From NCBI GenBank assembly GCA_949361645.1, contig OX442423.1:4873505-4937504 (forward strand): a stretch of 64,000 nt of DNA. The letters are read 5' to 3'. The notes below the pieces were generated by a model that made no database searches, was not told the origin of the DNA, and saw only the letters and a list, made by a program, of their open reading frames with translations. Positions within the stretch are counted from its first letter, which is position 1, and every line of letters begins with the position of its first letter. The translations under genes were made by a program, and so were the position numbers. Below, piece after piece: positions 35,641 through 47,784 of this stretch. This stretch comes from Spongilla lacustris (taxonomy: Eukaryota > Porifera > Demospongiae > Spongillida > Spongillidae).

Positions 35641-38600
35641 CACCATAAAAAGCACTATTTCACAAGCACAGCACTATACTAGCACTTCTTAACAGGCGCT
35701 GCACAATAGCACTACTTCACAGGCACAACACCATAGCACAACTTCACAAGCACTGCTTCACAAGCATTGCACCATAGCTCTACTTCATAAATTCGGCACC
35801 ATAGCATTACACTATTAGCACCATAGCAGTATACAATCAGCACCATAGCACTACACAATCAGCACCATAGCACTACACAATCAGCACCATAGCACTACAC
35901 AATCAGCACCATAGCACTACACAATCAGCACCATAGCACTACACAATCAGCACCATAGCACTACACAATCAGCACCATAGCACTACACAATCAGCACCAT
36001 AGCACTACACAATCAGCACCATAGCACTACACAATCAGCACCATAGCACTACACAATCGCACCATAGCACTACAAAATCAGCACCATAGCACTACTTCAG
36101 CACTAAACAGGGATGGCACTACTTCACATGCACAACATTATAGCACTACTTCACATGCTTCACAAACACAGCACCATAGCATTGCACAAAAACACTACTT
36201 GATAAACACAGCCCATAGCACTACACAATAAGCACCACAGCACCACTTCACAAGCATAGCACCATGGTACTACTTCAGAAGCACAGTGCCACCATCAGGT
36301 GTGTAGGAAGGTATTTAAAGGTGGGGGGTACAAATAAATAAGTGTGTCTATAGGTTGAGGACCTGACTTAGGATGGTGCATAGCACTTCCCCCCCCCTCC
36401 CCCCTCCATTTATACTTTTAAACATCATACAGAATAAAGGTGAGGGGGGAGGGGGGGGGGGCAATGCCCCTCTACAACAATAAAATGGAGGCAATGGCCC
36501 CCATGGCCCTTGCACCATAGCACTACATCACAGCCACTGTACCAAGCACTCCTTCACAGTCACTGCACCATAGCACTACTTCAGAAGGACAGCACCATCA
36601 GGCGTGTAGGAAGGTGAGGGGTGCATATAAATGAGCATGTCTATAGGCCGAGGGGGGAGGGGGGAGAGATCTGATCTATATTAGAACTTTTAGGATGGCT
36701 AACCCATAGCACTAAGTCACAAACACTGCACCATAGCCCTACTTCATAAATGCAGAACCATAGCATTACACTATTAGCATCACAGCACTACACAATCAGC
36801 ACCATAGCACTACACAATCAGCACCATGGCACTACACAATCAGCACCATAGCACTACACAATCAGCACCATAGCACTACACAATCAGCACCATAGCACTA
36901 CACAATCAGCACCATGGCACTACACAATCAGCACCATAGCACTACACAATCAGCACCACAGCACTACACAATCAGCACCATAGCACTACACAATCAGCAC
37001 CTTAGCACTACACAATCAGCACCTTAGCACTACACAATCAGCACCATGGCACTACACAATCAGCACCATAGCACTACACAATCAGCACCATAGCACTACA
37101 CAATCAGCACCATAGCACTACACAATCAGCACCATAGCACTACACAATCAGCACCATGGCACTACACAATCAGCACCATAGCACTACACAATCAGCACCA
37201 TAGCACTACACAATCAGCACCATAGCACTACACAATCAGCACCTTAGCACTACACAATCAGCACCTTAGCACTACACAATCAGCACACATAATTCACCCA
37301 TGGCATTACTTCAGCACCATAACAGGGATGGCACTACTTCACATGCACAACACCATAGCACTACTTCACATGCTTCACAAACACAGCACCATAGCATTGC
37401 TTAGCACTGCACAATATCACTACTTGATAAACGCAGCACCATAGCACTACACAATAAGCACCACAGCAAGCATAGCACTACTTCAGAAGCATGGTGCCAC
37501 CATCAGGTGTGTAGTAAGGTATTTAAAGGTGGGGGGTACAAATAAATGTGCATGTCTATAGGCTGAGGACCTGACATAAATTTTAGGATGGTGTATAGAT
37601 CGTACTGAATAAAGGTGAGGGGGGGGGTGGGGAATGCCCCCCTGTGACAATAAAATGGGGGTAATGGCCCCCATGGCCCTTGCTTCCTTGCACAAGCACT
37701 GCACCATAGCACTACGTCACAAGCACTGCACCATAGCACGTCACAAGCATTGCACCATAGCACTACATCAAAATCGATTATTTCGACTATGAAAAAAAGT
37801 CCAATCGATTTTTCAGGTTAATAGCAACTTGAAAATCGGTTATTAGAAGCATTAAATCGATTTTGGCGATTAGTGCACCATTAATTTGCCAACGATTACC
37901 TAGGTTTTATGAGGTTTTTCGATTTTTGATATTGGCCAGATATATCGCAGTTTCTCAAGTCTATACACGTATAGCCAGTTTTATTACTTATCAGCTGGTT
38001 ATGCCAACATTAAAACAACAGTTACCAGCGCGTCCCTTATAAGATAGTATCCTCAGGGAATGGGAACGAGGCGCATTCCAATGTAATGCCAATGGCGGTG
38101 GACGGGAATTATAAGTTAGTGTAATGTGTTTCAAATATCTTTTCACCAAAGAACACGTTCTTGCATGTTGGGTGGATGGGTGGAACACCTTTTCACACAT
38201 ATGCCAAAGCCGCCAATCAAGACATGTACGATTTCATAATGTTATGGCCGAACGTCTGGAAAAGAGCCAGTCACCCGTGCTGCTGTGCAAAAGAGTACAT
38301 ATAGCACGTTCGATTAACGCGCATGTACTATATATACTGCAGAGAGCGCGAACGCATTTAAATCGCCGTGCCCACTGACTGCGCGTACCTTGACTAATTC
38401 AGCCGGGTCCCCAGACTAATGTTCATTACATCATATCAACAATGTTTCTGTTTATCGATTAATTAACCCTTTGTAAGGGAAAAGGGTAATCGATTTCCTA
38501 CCGATTTCTGCATATGAAGGAAACGAATATCGACTAATCGCGACTAAGAAAAACAGAATCGGTTATTTCGACTAAAGGAAATTCTGAAATCGGTAACCTG

Positions 38601-39060
38601 CTATTCTACTAACTGCATAGTCGACCGAATAGGTAATCGCGAATAATCGGTTAACCTACAAAACCTGAAAACCGGTTACACACCCTAATCACAAGCACTG
38701 CACCATAGCACTACGTCACAAGCACTGCACCATAGCACTACGTCACAAGCACTGCACCATAGCACTGTCACAAGCACTGCACCATATCAATATGCAATCA
38801 GCACCATAGCACTACTTCACAAGCACAGAACGATGGCACTACTTCACTAGTACTGCACCATAGCACTACGTCACACAGAGGCACTCTGCTTCATAAATGC
38901 AGCACCATAGCACTACACAATCAGCACCATAGCACTACTTCACCCATGCATGGCACTACTTCAGCACCATAACGGGTACTGCACAATGGCACTACTTCAC
39001 AAGCACAACACCATAGCACTACTTTACAAGCACAGTAACAGCACTTCTTATAACTGGCAC
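35641..39060 (-). repeat. Minisatellite arm, right (inverted copy)
   Basis: Inverted counterpart of the left arm, with about 12 uniform ACAATCAGCACCATAGCACT units at 35830-36080 and about 25 at 36780-37290. It is interrupted by matching G/C-rich blocks and by the insertion at 37771-38687. Confidence 0.9.
37771..38687. mobile_element. 917-bp insertion in the right arm
   Basis: The left arm at about 30475-30545 gives the empty site. The filled site shows ATCA duplicated at 37767-37770 and 38688-38691. The insert is rich in AATCGATT and CGATTAATCG words and shows no clear terminal inverted repeat. The 69-aa minus frame at 37991-38200 is not recognised. Superfamily unknown. Confidence 0.65.
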
Positions 39061-39874
39061 TGCACCATAGCACTAGTTTGTGTTGCTAACGTTGTGCAAA
39101 GAAGGCAGCAAGACTTATAGTACATGTAGTATACAGTAAGGCTTAGCAATCGTACTTGTCCCGGAAAGCCTTTTCCTAAATGAATCAATCACCACCCTCC
39201 TGCTGTCTGCGATGTATTATAATGTGGCTATGAGTGCGTACGTACCAAGTTGGCACGAGAGTCCACGTGCATTGCACGATCGCCTCGATTACTTGTTAAC
39301 TTTACTTCGCTAATCGCTAGTTGTAAAGTCAAAGCCAGCCGTAACGAGATTGTTTCCACTTTAATTTCCAGCAAGCAAAAGTGGTACGTACGTACTGGGT
39401 CTTTGGGGCGGAGAATAGGCGGAGCCAGATATAAATTGCATATTCATGTGCTCGGAAGAACGGGAAGCGCGTTAGGATACATTGGTGGCGCGAATCGAGC
39501 GGGAAATATGCACTAACTTTGCACTGCCATATTACCGTAGCGGATAATATACAAATCAACGATCTGAACAAATCAATAGCTACAGGACTTCACTATGTAT
39601 GTTCCGAATTTGACGCGTTTTCAACACTCGCACCTCGAGAAATGTGGATTTCTAGCCCGCGAGGTTAACGAATGCTGTACCCGCTGCACGGAAACTACGT
39701 AGATTACAAAAATCGATTTCCACAGAGAGAAATGGTGTGGGAACAAGTGTACGAAATTTGAAAGGAAAAGGTTGTACCGTTGCGAAGATGTGCTGTTAAG
39801 TGTAACGTACAATTTTTATAGTGATAAAATTATAACCCCACAAGCCCGATTTTGCTGGACACTGTCCCATATAT

Positions 39875-39960
39875 GGGACAGTTTCCGCGAAAATGTCACC
39901 CTTTTATAACATTATAATGTTATAGAAATGCTTCTTGTTTTAAGTGATGTATGCATAGAA
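39875..39960 (+). mobile_element. Terminus of another GGGACAGT element
   Basis: Starts GGGACAGTTTCCGCGAAAAT and continues through TAACATTATAATGTTAT. The same end appears inverted at 57220-57303. It abuts the foldback end, separated only by ATATAT. Its other end was not found; the nuclease gene begins 140 bp further on. Confidence 0.6.
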
Positions 39961-40102
39961 AGTACGTAGGTGAACCTATAAGATGCGGTTCTATCTAAGT
40001 GCATGTCCAGCTTCTACTCCAACGTAGGTTAACATGTAGTCATAGAAACACATGCACAAATGCATGTACAACTCAAAGCAAAATCACAGCAAAACAGTCA
40101 TG

Positions 40103-42009
40103 TCACCTTGGCATGATATCATACAATGACAAATTAAGTGCTGGCATTGAATCAAACATAGGACCCAACCATGAATTTATAGCTTCTTTTTTTAATATAA
40201 TCACATGCCCGCTAAATTTGGCTTCCTTAACACAATGTTTAATTTTTTCCCTTCCTGGAATTTTGGATCTCCATGCTGCAACCACATATACAGTGCGATT
40301 TTCAGGCCACTTAATTTTTTCCAGTTCTTGTTTTGTGAGGATCAATTTTGCCTTCAAGTCTGCCACATTAAACTGTGTCATACTTTTTAAATCAGACCAC
40401 TTGATTTCTAACAGCATTAGATCATTGGCCATCTTACAAAGTATATCAAAACCAGATTGGTTTGTAGTAAATGTACATGGCTGGAAGTCCTTGACATTAC
40501 GCCAACATGATGTTAAACTGGAATTATGAATGCATGTCCTCAGTGATCGATGTACACCTATAGTCAAAAGTATATCAGTGCCATAAATATCTTCTCTTTC
40601 CACACTAAAAAGGTTTGACAATCGTATGGTGGTCGTGACATTTTCTGAAATTTTATTTTTCCACTTGTATACCTCAACATGACCCCACAAGCGTAAAAGA
40701 AAGTAACGGCAAATAAACGTTTCCCAAGATCTATGTTCAATTAATTTCAACACATCATCATAGATATGATGTAATTGAAGACACAACCGATATAATTCCT
40801 TTTCTTCATGATTCTTTGGTACTCTTAGTGCATATTTACTGTATAATCGATGCAGCAATAATGGAGGAACACGAGGTACAAATTTCGTATTTTGAGTTAT
40901 ACTGTTTACTATATAGCCCAATGATAACATATTGCCAAATGTCATTCCATGATATGTTATTGTTTGCTCAGAAACTTCTGTGTTTGTTAAACACACAGCT
41001 AAACAACACATAAATTTTTTAGGTGATATTTCAGGAAGGGTGAGATCTAATAAACTAATCCACTGCCACACAGTCATATCTTTGTTCGCGCTGATTATTT
41101 GATAAAGACGAGTAAGTGACCTTGGATGACCAGCACAAACAGCTACAGCTACACCAACATGTTTCAGTCTATCTTTATCAAATGATGTGATCTCTTTAAA
41201 TGCTGTAAATGTTGGATCAAAGGATAGTGGCGAAAGACTGATCCAATTTATCTCTCTGTTCGATTGAGTGAGAGACATACATATTCCATTTGATAATACT
41301 CTAAATCTTGTATTGAATTGTTCAAATAAAACATATCCATCTAATGTTGTTATGATGACTTTCAAGAAATGTTTTTTAGAATACTGATCAATCTGATTGC
41401 AAAACTTCCTCAGAACAAGAGAAAAAGTTTTGCATTGATCAAGCTTCATAATTTCATCCACTCCTAATACAAAAGAAGGCAAATGATTAGGATTCTTTTT
41501 CATATAATCTTTCCTAAGTGCATCAAAAAGTTCATCCAATGTGATAGAAATATTTCCAATAACATTAGCAAACAACTCCCAAGAAGTAGTTCCCCAACAA
41601 TAATAAGAGTACAAAATTCGCCGTACAAAACAGTTACATGAAATGTCTCGATCCTCCTTAAGCTCAGTAAGTTCAATTGGCAAAATACTAGTAGAATCAT
41701 TAAATGAAACATACAAAGGGACAATTGTCGGAAAAGATAAGCGAAGCTGCTCCAGTCCAAATTTCAGAAAGGTGGTTTTCCCGCTACCCGGAGCACCCAA
41801 TGTGGCTACGAATGACAACCTTTGCTTTAGCTCTTTAGATTCGAATCTATTCGGATCGACGTACGATTTCAAAAAAGTTAAACTGCCTTCTCTGTCTATC
41901 ATTGGAAGTGCTTGTTGGCTATGCCATGTGTAAACACCATTGTACAATTCAATGCCAGATTCCACAAGCAATTTTCCAATATCAGTGCTTTTATCAATAG
42001 TAATGAATG
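40103..42009 (-). CDS. Crinkler/RHS-like P-loop ATPase with PD-(D/E)XK nuclease domain
   Basis: One open exon of about 635 codons. Residue numbers count from a TTG at 42019, which is not a real start. GAPGSGKT (residues 75-82) is a Walker A and VLGVDE (184-189) a Walker B; VIITTLDGYVL and ISLSPLSF follow. The C-terminus has GFDILC (Asp525), then MLLEIKW with Glu538 and Lys540, a PD-(D/E)XK active site, followed by YVVAAW. This order, an STAND-like NTPase then a restriction-like nuclease, matches Crinkler-RHS (CR) proteins, which are thought to be nucleus-targeted effectors or selfish proteins in oomycetes, fungi, trypanosomes and some animals (from memory). A polypyrimidine tract and CAG end at 42010, so the coding part begins at 42009 and at least one upstream exon with the start codon is missing. 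The frame is intact and all visible motifs are present. Confidence 0.8.
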
Positions 42010-42019
42010 CTGAAGACAA

Positions 42020-42378
42020 AAAAATACACTGGTCATGGATTATGAAAATTCATGTAAAACGTACCACATTCAAAAAGTAACAATACAATTTTCTACATCG
42101 TTAAGTTTAACACAGCCTAGGGAGAGGGGCTCTCAGAAAGCAATACTTTGTCAGGCAAGCTGCCATGGGAATTAAGCTACATGTACATACACATGTACAA
42201 TGTTCGGAACCTACAACGTACATGTACAGAACCGGTGAACAGGCACAGCTAGCTTATAACACAAATACACGTACAGAACCGGCAAACAGGCATCAGTATG
42301 AACATCTCTCAGTCTGGATCAATTGCTTATCTTTCCAAACTGGATCTGGCAGATGATGGTGCTCCCAATGTTAGCTTA
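42020..42378. other. Upstream region of the nuclease gene
   Basis: Should contain the missing first exon or intron of the gene ending at 40103. I could not place a start codon and donor with confidence. Confidence 0.35.
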
Positions 42379-42756
42379 CAGTAGCGGTCACAAAAAAGTA
42401 CACGTAACGTACGCGTAGAGTTTGTGTCGAACGCAATTAACGTTGGCGTACAGTATATGTGAGATTAGCGTAGCATTTATAGAACATTGCGTTTTAAAAC
42501 ATAACCAATGGCAGTTATGCACCACCCACAAGCCCAGATAGACATATCACTAGCCACATCTGACCACTTATGTACGCTAATATCGGGATCGAGTGTGTGA
42601 GATTTTTATACCTTCCGTCCTTTTTATTGTAAAATCAATAAATCTACCGCGTGGATAAAGCATGAGCATAGCGTTTGCGTACGAATGACAAAACGTATTT
42701 CAAAAGCAGCGTCACACGTAAACGCTACACGTATGTACTTTTCTTGACCGCTACTG
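42379..42756. mobile_element. TA-flanked MITE, CAGTAGCGGTCA ends
   Basis: 378 bp. The left end CAGTAGCGGTCACAAAAAAG and the right end reversed CAGTAGCGGTCAAGAAAAGT are both flanked by TA. The layout CAGTAnCGGTCA then A-rich then AGT resembles the ends of the three larger elements in this window. No coding capacity. Confidence 0.85.
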
Positions 42757-43259
42757 TAAATGTTAGAATACATATCGGTGCCGACTTATAAATTTAGACC
42801 AATAAAAAACGTGAACTCCTGCACGTGACGTGATATTTTGAACGAACTTGTAAAGTGAGATAGATAGGAATTGTGGTTGTGTTTGCTCGTATAAGTGATG
42901 TTTAAACAAGCATGGACTGGAGAGTGTTGTGCTTCATTGTGTTTGGTACATTCGTATACATTTATTTGCAAACGTTAAACTAATACTGAATAGGTTCAAC
43001 TTACGTTAACCTAAAAAAAGATGTTTTTGGGTTATTCCTTGGTGCACCTACAGTATAGGTCAATAAAAAGTTAGGACAACGTAGTCCGTTACTATCGTAT
43101 TCCGTTACCTTCGTAACGGAATACTTTACGTTCGCGAAATGAAATTCTTAAGAACAAGCTAACGATGATGTCGACATATTGACATGTAAACATCATATCA
43201 CGTGGGAGCGGCTGGTACGCACTTGCAGCTGGAGTTTCTATTCTTCTATTACTGCGGAG

Positions 43260-44420
43260 ATGGTATACACAACGTACGTGAAACAAAGGATTTTGTTCTA
43301 CCACGAACAGGGGCGTAAGGCGCGCAGGATTAGAAACCTGTTGCTAAACGAGGGTATACGTGCCAGTGATGTTGGTATTTACAAATTTCTTTTACGGGTA
43401 GCTAAAACAGGATGTATTTCGCGGCGTCCTGGGTCAGGTCGTCCGACAAAGATTACGCGTGAAGTGAAGGCGCTAGTGGAGAACTGGATGCAGAAGGATG
43501 ACGAAACAACTGCCTGTCAGATACACGGTTTCTTGAAGGAGCTCGGTAATTATACTATTATTCTTATTACCGGTACTTTTGATTACGTTCCATGAATAGG
43601 ATACAACATTTCTTTGCGTACAGTTTTGCGTGCCCGAACTTTGCTTGGATGGGTTTTTCGTGGGAGCGCTTATTGCCAGACCATTCGAGAAGCGAACAAA
43701 GCTAAGCGCTTAGCGTGGTGCCAGGCACACCAGCTAGACGATTTCCAAGATGTGATTTGGACGGACGAGAGTTCCATTCAATTGGAGACGCACCGCAGAA
43801 CTTGTTGTCGCAAGATTGGACAACCCGCAAAACCAAAACCAAGGTACATTGTACGCTGACCTCAAAGTGTGGTGTGTATGTAAACAGATAGTATAACTAT
43901 CAGATTCTCATCCTGCATTGTTGATGACGAGGTACATGTTTCTGCTTTCAGACCAAAGCACCCAGTGAAGGTTCACGTATGGGGTGGAATTAGTATGCGA
44001 GGGACAACTGAACTATGCATATTTGATGGTATAATGGATGCTGAACTGTACACCAACATCTTGGACTCTTCACTCTTGCCATTTATCCAGCACAAGTACA
44101 GCGATTCTCATCGATTCATGGCTGACAACGATCCAAAGCATACTTCTAAACTTGCTCAGGGCTTCCTGGCAGAAAAGAATGTGAATTGGTTTAGGACGCC
44201 AGCAGAGTCACCTGACCTGAATCCGATTGAGAACTTGTGGCATGAGTTGAAAGAGTACATGAGAAGGGAAGTAAAGCCAACGAACAAGGAAGAGCTCATC
44301 AATGGTATCATGAAGTTTTGGAATACAGTTACACCTGAAGTTTACACAAAATACATTAGACACCTAAAAAAAGTAATTCCAAAGTGTATTGAAAGACAGG
44401 GCCACCCTACTGGGTATTGA
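43260..44420 (+). CDS. Tc1-like DD34E transposase
   Basis: Three exons, 43260-43545, 43600-43843 and 43952-44420, join in phase to 332 aa, close to the usual 340. The ATG at 43260 (MVYTTYVKQ) is chosen because it begins the helix-turn-helix; an upstream in-frame ATG lies at 43179. Residues 1-110 are paired-like DNA-binding helices with an RRPGSGRP hinge. The catalytic core has VIWTDESS (Asp), VHVWGGIS, FMADNDPKHTS (Asp) and SPDLNPIENLW (Glu), 34 residues between the last two. It cuts and pastes DNA at TA sites. Introns of 54 and 106-108 nt interrupt it, unusual for Tc1. No stop or frameshift is seen. Confidence 0.93.
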
Positions 44421-44577
44421 ATTATGTATAGCAGAACATTGTACATGTATATTCAAAGTGACTTATTTATTTTGTCAAAGTCAGCTGTTACAAAGTTCTA
44501 ACACACATACATTACAGCAGAGGACTATATATGCCCACACAAGGGAAAGTCTAAGTGCCTTATTCCCACCCATCGTT

Positions 44578-45420
44578 ATGGCCACACCCAGGTACAGGCA
44601 CCGCATTCCCATTTAGTGCCCATCTGTTATGGCCACACCCAGGTATATGTTACGGCCAGGCACTGTATTCCCATTTAGTGCCCATCTGTTATGGCCACAC
44701 CCAGGTATATGTTACGGCCAGGCGCTGTATTCCCATATAGTGCCCATCTGTTATGGCCACACCCAGGTATATGTTACGGCCAGGCGCTGTATTCCCATTT
44801 AGTGCCCATCTGTTATGGCCACACCCAGATATATGTTACGGCCAGGCACTGTATTCCCATATAGTGCCCATCTGTTATGGCCACACCCAGGTATGTTACG
44901 GCCAGGCGTTGTATTCCCATATAGTGCCCATCTGTTATGGTCACACCCAGGTATCTATTACGGCCAGGCGCTGTATTCCCATTTAGTGCCCATCTGTTAT
45001 GGCCACACCCAGGTATATGTTACGGCCAGGCGCCTTATTCCCATATAGTGCCCATCTGTTATGGCCACACCCAGGTATCTATTACGGCCAGGCGCTGGAT
45101 TCCCATATAGTGCCCATCTGTTATGGCCACACCCAGGTATATGTTACTGTATTCCCATATAGTGCCCATCTGTTATGGCCACACCCAGGTATATGTTACT
45201 GTATTCCCATATAGTGCCCATCTGTTATGGCCACACCCAGGTATCTATTACGGCCAGGCGCTGTATTCCCATATAGTGCCCATCTGTTATGGCCACACCC
45301 AGGTATATGTTACGGCCAGGCACTGTATTCCCATATAGTGCCCATCTGTTATGGCCACACCCAGGTATATGTTACGGACAGGCGCTGTATTCCCACGTAG
45401 TAACCATCTATTATGGCCAC
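44578..45420. repeat. 62-bp satellite inside the Tc1 element
   Basis: About 14 tandem copies of a unit starting ATGGCCACACCCAGGTATAT and ending GCCCATCTGTT; two copies have a 31-bp deletion. It lies between the 3' ends of the two convergent genes. The CCACACCCA core also appears (as TGGGTGTGG) in the satellites at 58830 and 60835. Confidence 0.92.
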
Positions 45421-45503
45421 ACCCTGCCTTGCCCATCTGACTAACACAAAAGGATATAGTGATTATAAAACATGTACACCAAATACATACACAACAGATC
45501 AAG

Positions 45504-47784
45504 TCAAACAATGCTACCCCTTCTTGCTCTAGTGCAACCATGTCCAATTGAGTCCATACATCTTGTCCATAGTGGCTCAAATTCAAAAGGGGTGCTCCAA
45601 TACTTGCTACATTTACTATACAAAAATAACTTTAGTTCATTAAGTTCAGTAATGGGTAATCCTTTAAAACCTGCACACCCTAATACTGTGCATTGTGCCA
45701 TTACAGGCAACCCAAAATACGCATCTACTGCAAGTTTTAATGCCAGTGTGTGCAATTTGCTTTCTGTCACTAACTTTGGGTACAACTGTACTACTACTTC
45801 AGGACTTCTAAGTATGCTTTTATTTATTACTGAAGATGGTAAATGGTTTACACCTTGTATTGGTATGTACCTTGGCCTTCCCACTGCTGTGATGCTAGTT
45901 TCACCGGCTAGTGGAGAGTTGCTAATGCTAGAGGAGGTTTCAGTTGGTGTTGTTGGTGCCTGTTGCATTGGGGGATAAAATGGTGACAGCTGAGATGGTG
46001 GGAAAAGTGGTGAGTTCTGAGATGGTGGAAAAAACGATGATAGCTGTGATGGTGGTAGGGATGGTAGCTGCCATAGGTTCTCTTGTGGCGGCCATTCCTG
46101 CCATTGGGTTGATGATGTTCTTGGTCGGGATTGCCGATCACTCCTGCTCTGCAGTAGCTCGGCCAAGTGCTGGTGCATGGCTTCAATGGCATTTAGTATG
46201 TCCCGTCCAATCTGTTTCACTGTTTATAAGGTTGCAGTTATTAAAGTTGAGTTGTACACAATGACGGTACTCTCACCTGCATCAGCTACCTGAGAATCTT
46301 CTCGTGAATAAGAGGAAAAAAACTGTGGACGATACGGTGGTTGTAGCGGTGATGGAGTTCTAGATAAGGGAGATGACACACTGGGAAAAGATAGAGTTGT
46401 GGCCACTGGTTGAACTGTAGTTGAGGTGGGCACTGGTAGAGCTGTAGGTGTGGTGGGCACTGGTAGAGCTGTAGGTGTGGTGGGCACTGGTAGAGCTGTA
46501 GGTGTGGTGGGCACTGGTAGAGCTGTAGGTGCGGTGTGCACTGGTAGAGCTGTAGGTGTGGTGTGCACTGGTAGAGCTGTAGGTGTGGTGGGCACTGGTA
46601 GAGCTGTAGGTGTGGTGGGCACTGGTAGAGCTGTAGGTGTGGTGGGCACTGGTAGAGCTGTAGGTGTGGTGTGCACTGGTAGAGCTGTAGGTGTGGTGGG
46701 CACTGGTAGAGCTGTAGGTGTGGTGGGCACTGGTAGAGCTGTAGGTGTGGTGGGCACTGGTAGAGCTGTAGGTGTGGTGGGCACTGGTAGAGCTGTAGGT
46801 GTGGTGGGCACTGGTAGAGCTGTAGGTGTGGTGGGCACTGGTAGAGCTGTAGGTGTGGTGGGCACTGGTAGAGCTGTAGGTGTGGTGGGCACTGGTAGAG
46901 CTGTAGGTGTGGTGGTCACTGGTAGAGCTGTAGGTGTGGTGGGCACTGGTAGAGCTGTAGGTGTGGTGGGCACTGGTAGAGCTGTAGGTGTGGTGGGCAC
47001 TGGTAGAGCTGTAGGTGTGGTGGTCACTGGTAGAGCTGTAGGTGTGGTGGGCACTGGTAGAGCTGTAGGTGTGGTGGGCACTGGTAGAGCTGTAGGTGTG
47101 GTGGGCACTGGTAGAGCTGTAGGTGTGGTGGGCACTGATAGAATTGAGTGGCACACACGTTCTACCCTACTTGAAACGACTGATGAATTGCTGGCAGAAG
47201 GAGCATGGCACAATATTTTCCCTAAACATACATTATTTACAGCATGTTTATAACACCTCAATCTTATACCTTTTGGATTCACAACTCTGGATTTTGTTAC
47301 TGCTGGCTGGCTCACTTTTGCTTTCATCTTTCCTAATCATCACACAGTATTATTGTGCATGATCATTTATTCAAACCCACTCTTTTTAGCAGATGGAGCT
47401 GTGTCAGTTGGCGCATCTTCCCCTTCTGGCTGCACTTGGGAGATGAATTCAGCTTCCTTTGCCTCCACCAACAGCTTTGATCCTAATTACATTCATTATG
47501 CGGTTTGCATGTGGTTTATCGAAATCTATTGTGGTTTACCTGAAGCCAAAACGGTTCCATTGTTTACATTCCTCCCGTGCTTAATGGAACATATTGCGCC
47601 TACAGTGATGTCGCTCTGTTGCGGGGAAGTGATGCTACTGCCTCTGACAATAGATACTGTATCCTCTTCGTTCCAGAGGATAAGATGGTACAGCTCTACA
47701 TTTCGACAAGCGGTGGTACTAAAAAGAAGCTGCGGCACGAAAAAAAGACTAACCTGTTTCCTTTAGGGCCACACGCAGAGTCAT
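45504..47784 (-). CDS. Transposon cargo protein with BEN domain and VPTTPTALP repeats
   Basis: Four exons, 47784-47754, 47695-47540, 47332-46277 and 46219-45504, join in phase 1 each time to an open 652-aa protein. Exon 1 is only 31 nt (MTLRVALKET). Exon 2 gives a small domain, ELYHLILWNEEDTVSIV, resembling the N-terminal module of animal BEN proteins and perhaps a Tudor/SH3-like barrel. Exon 3 holds about 27 nine-residue VPTTPTALP-type repeats. Exon 4 has a Pro/Gln/Ser-rich stretch, then a BEN domain at about 569-646 with KLAVDAYFG, LPITELNELKLFLY and LWTRCMDSIGHGCTRARR. BEN domains bind DNA and partner chromatin repressors. Inside a transposon it could help target selection, silencing or escape from silencing (inference). 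The 3' end faces the transposase. Confidence 0.85.
46410..47140 (-). repeat. 27-bp coding minisatellite
   Basis: About 27 copies of a 27-bp unit (GGCACTGGTAGAGCTGTAGG plus TGTGGTG on the plus strand), all within exon 3 of the BEN gene. Copies differ mainly by single changes (GGC/GTC/TGC) that keep the frame. Confidence 0.93.

Larger units (their letters stand above)
29300..39868. mobile_element. Giant foldback element with minisatellite arms
   Basis: Starts TATATATGGGACAGTGTCCA and ends with the reverse complement, ending ACTGTCCC at 39868. The outer roughly 800 bp of each arm (29300-30110 and 39060-39868) is nearly identical in inverted orientation: a 63-codon frame is repeated residue for residue at 29356-29547 (+) and 39621-39812 (-). 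Further in, both arms are built of a 22-bp minisatellite, GTAGTGCTATGGTGCTGATT plus GT, with interspersed blocks. A spacer of about 1.8 kb (33.85-35.64 kb) separates them. No transposase was found, so it is non-autonomous. Near-identity of the outer arms suggests recent origin or gene conversion. Confidence 0.85.

Noticed and set aside
46426..47253. 275-aa VGTGRAVGV protein on the plus strand
   Set aside because: Antisense reading of the cargo-gene minisatellite; the minus frame joins spliced exons in phase and contains a BEN domain.
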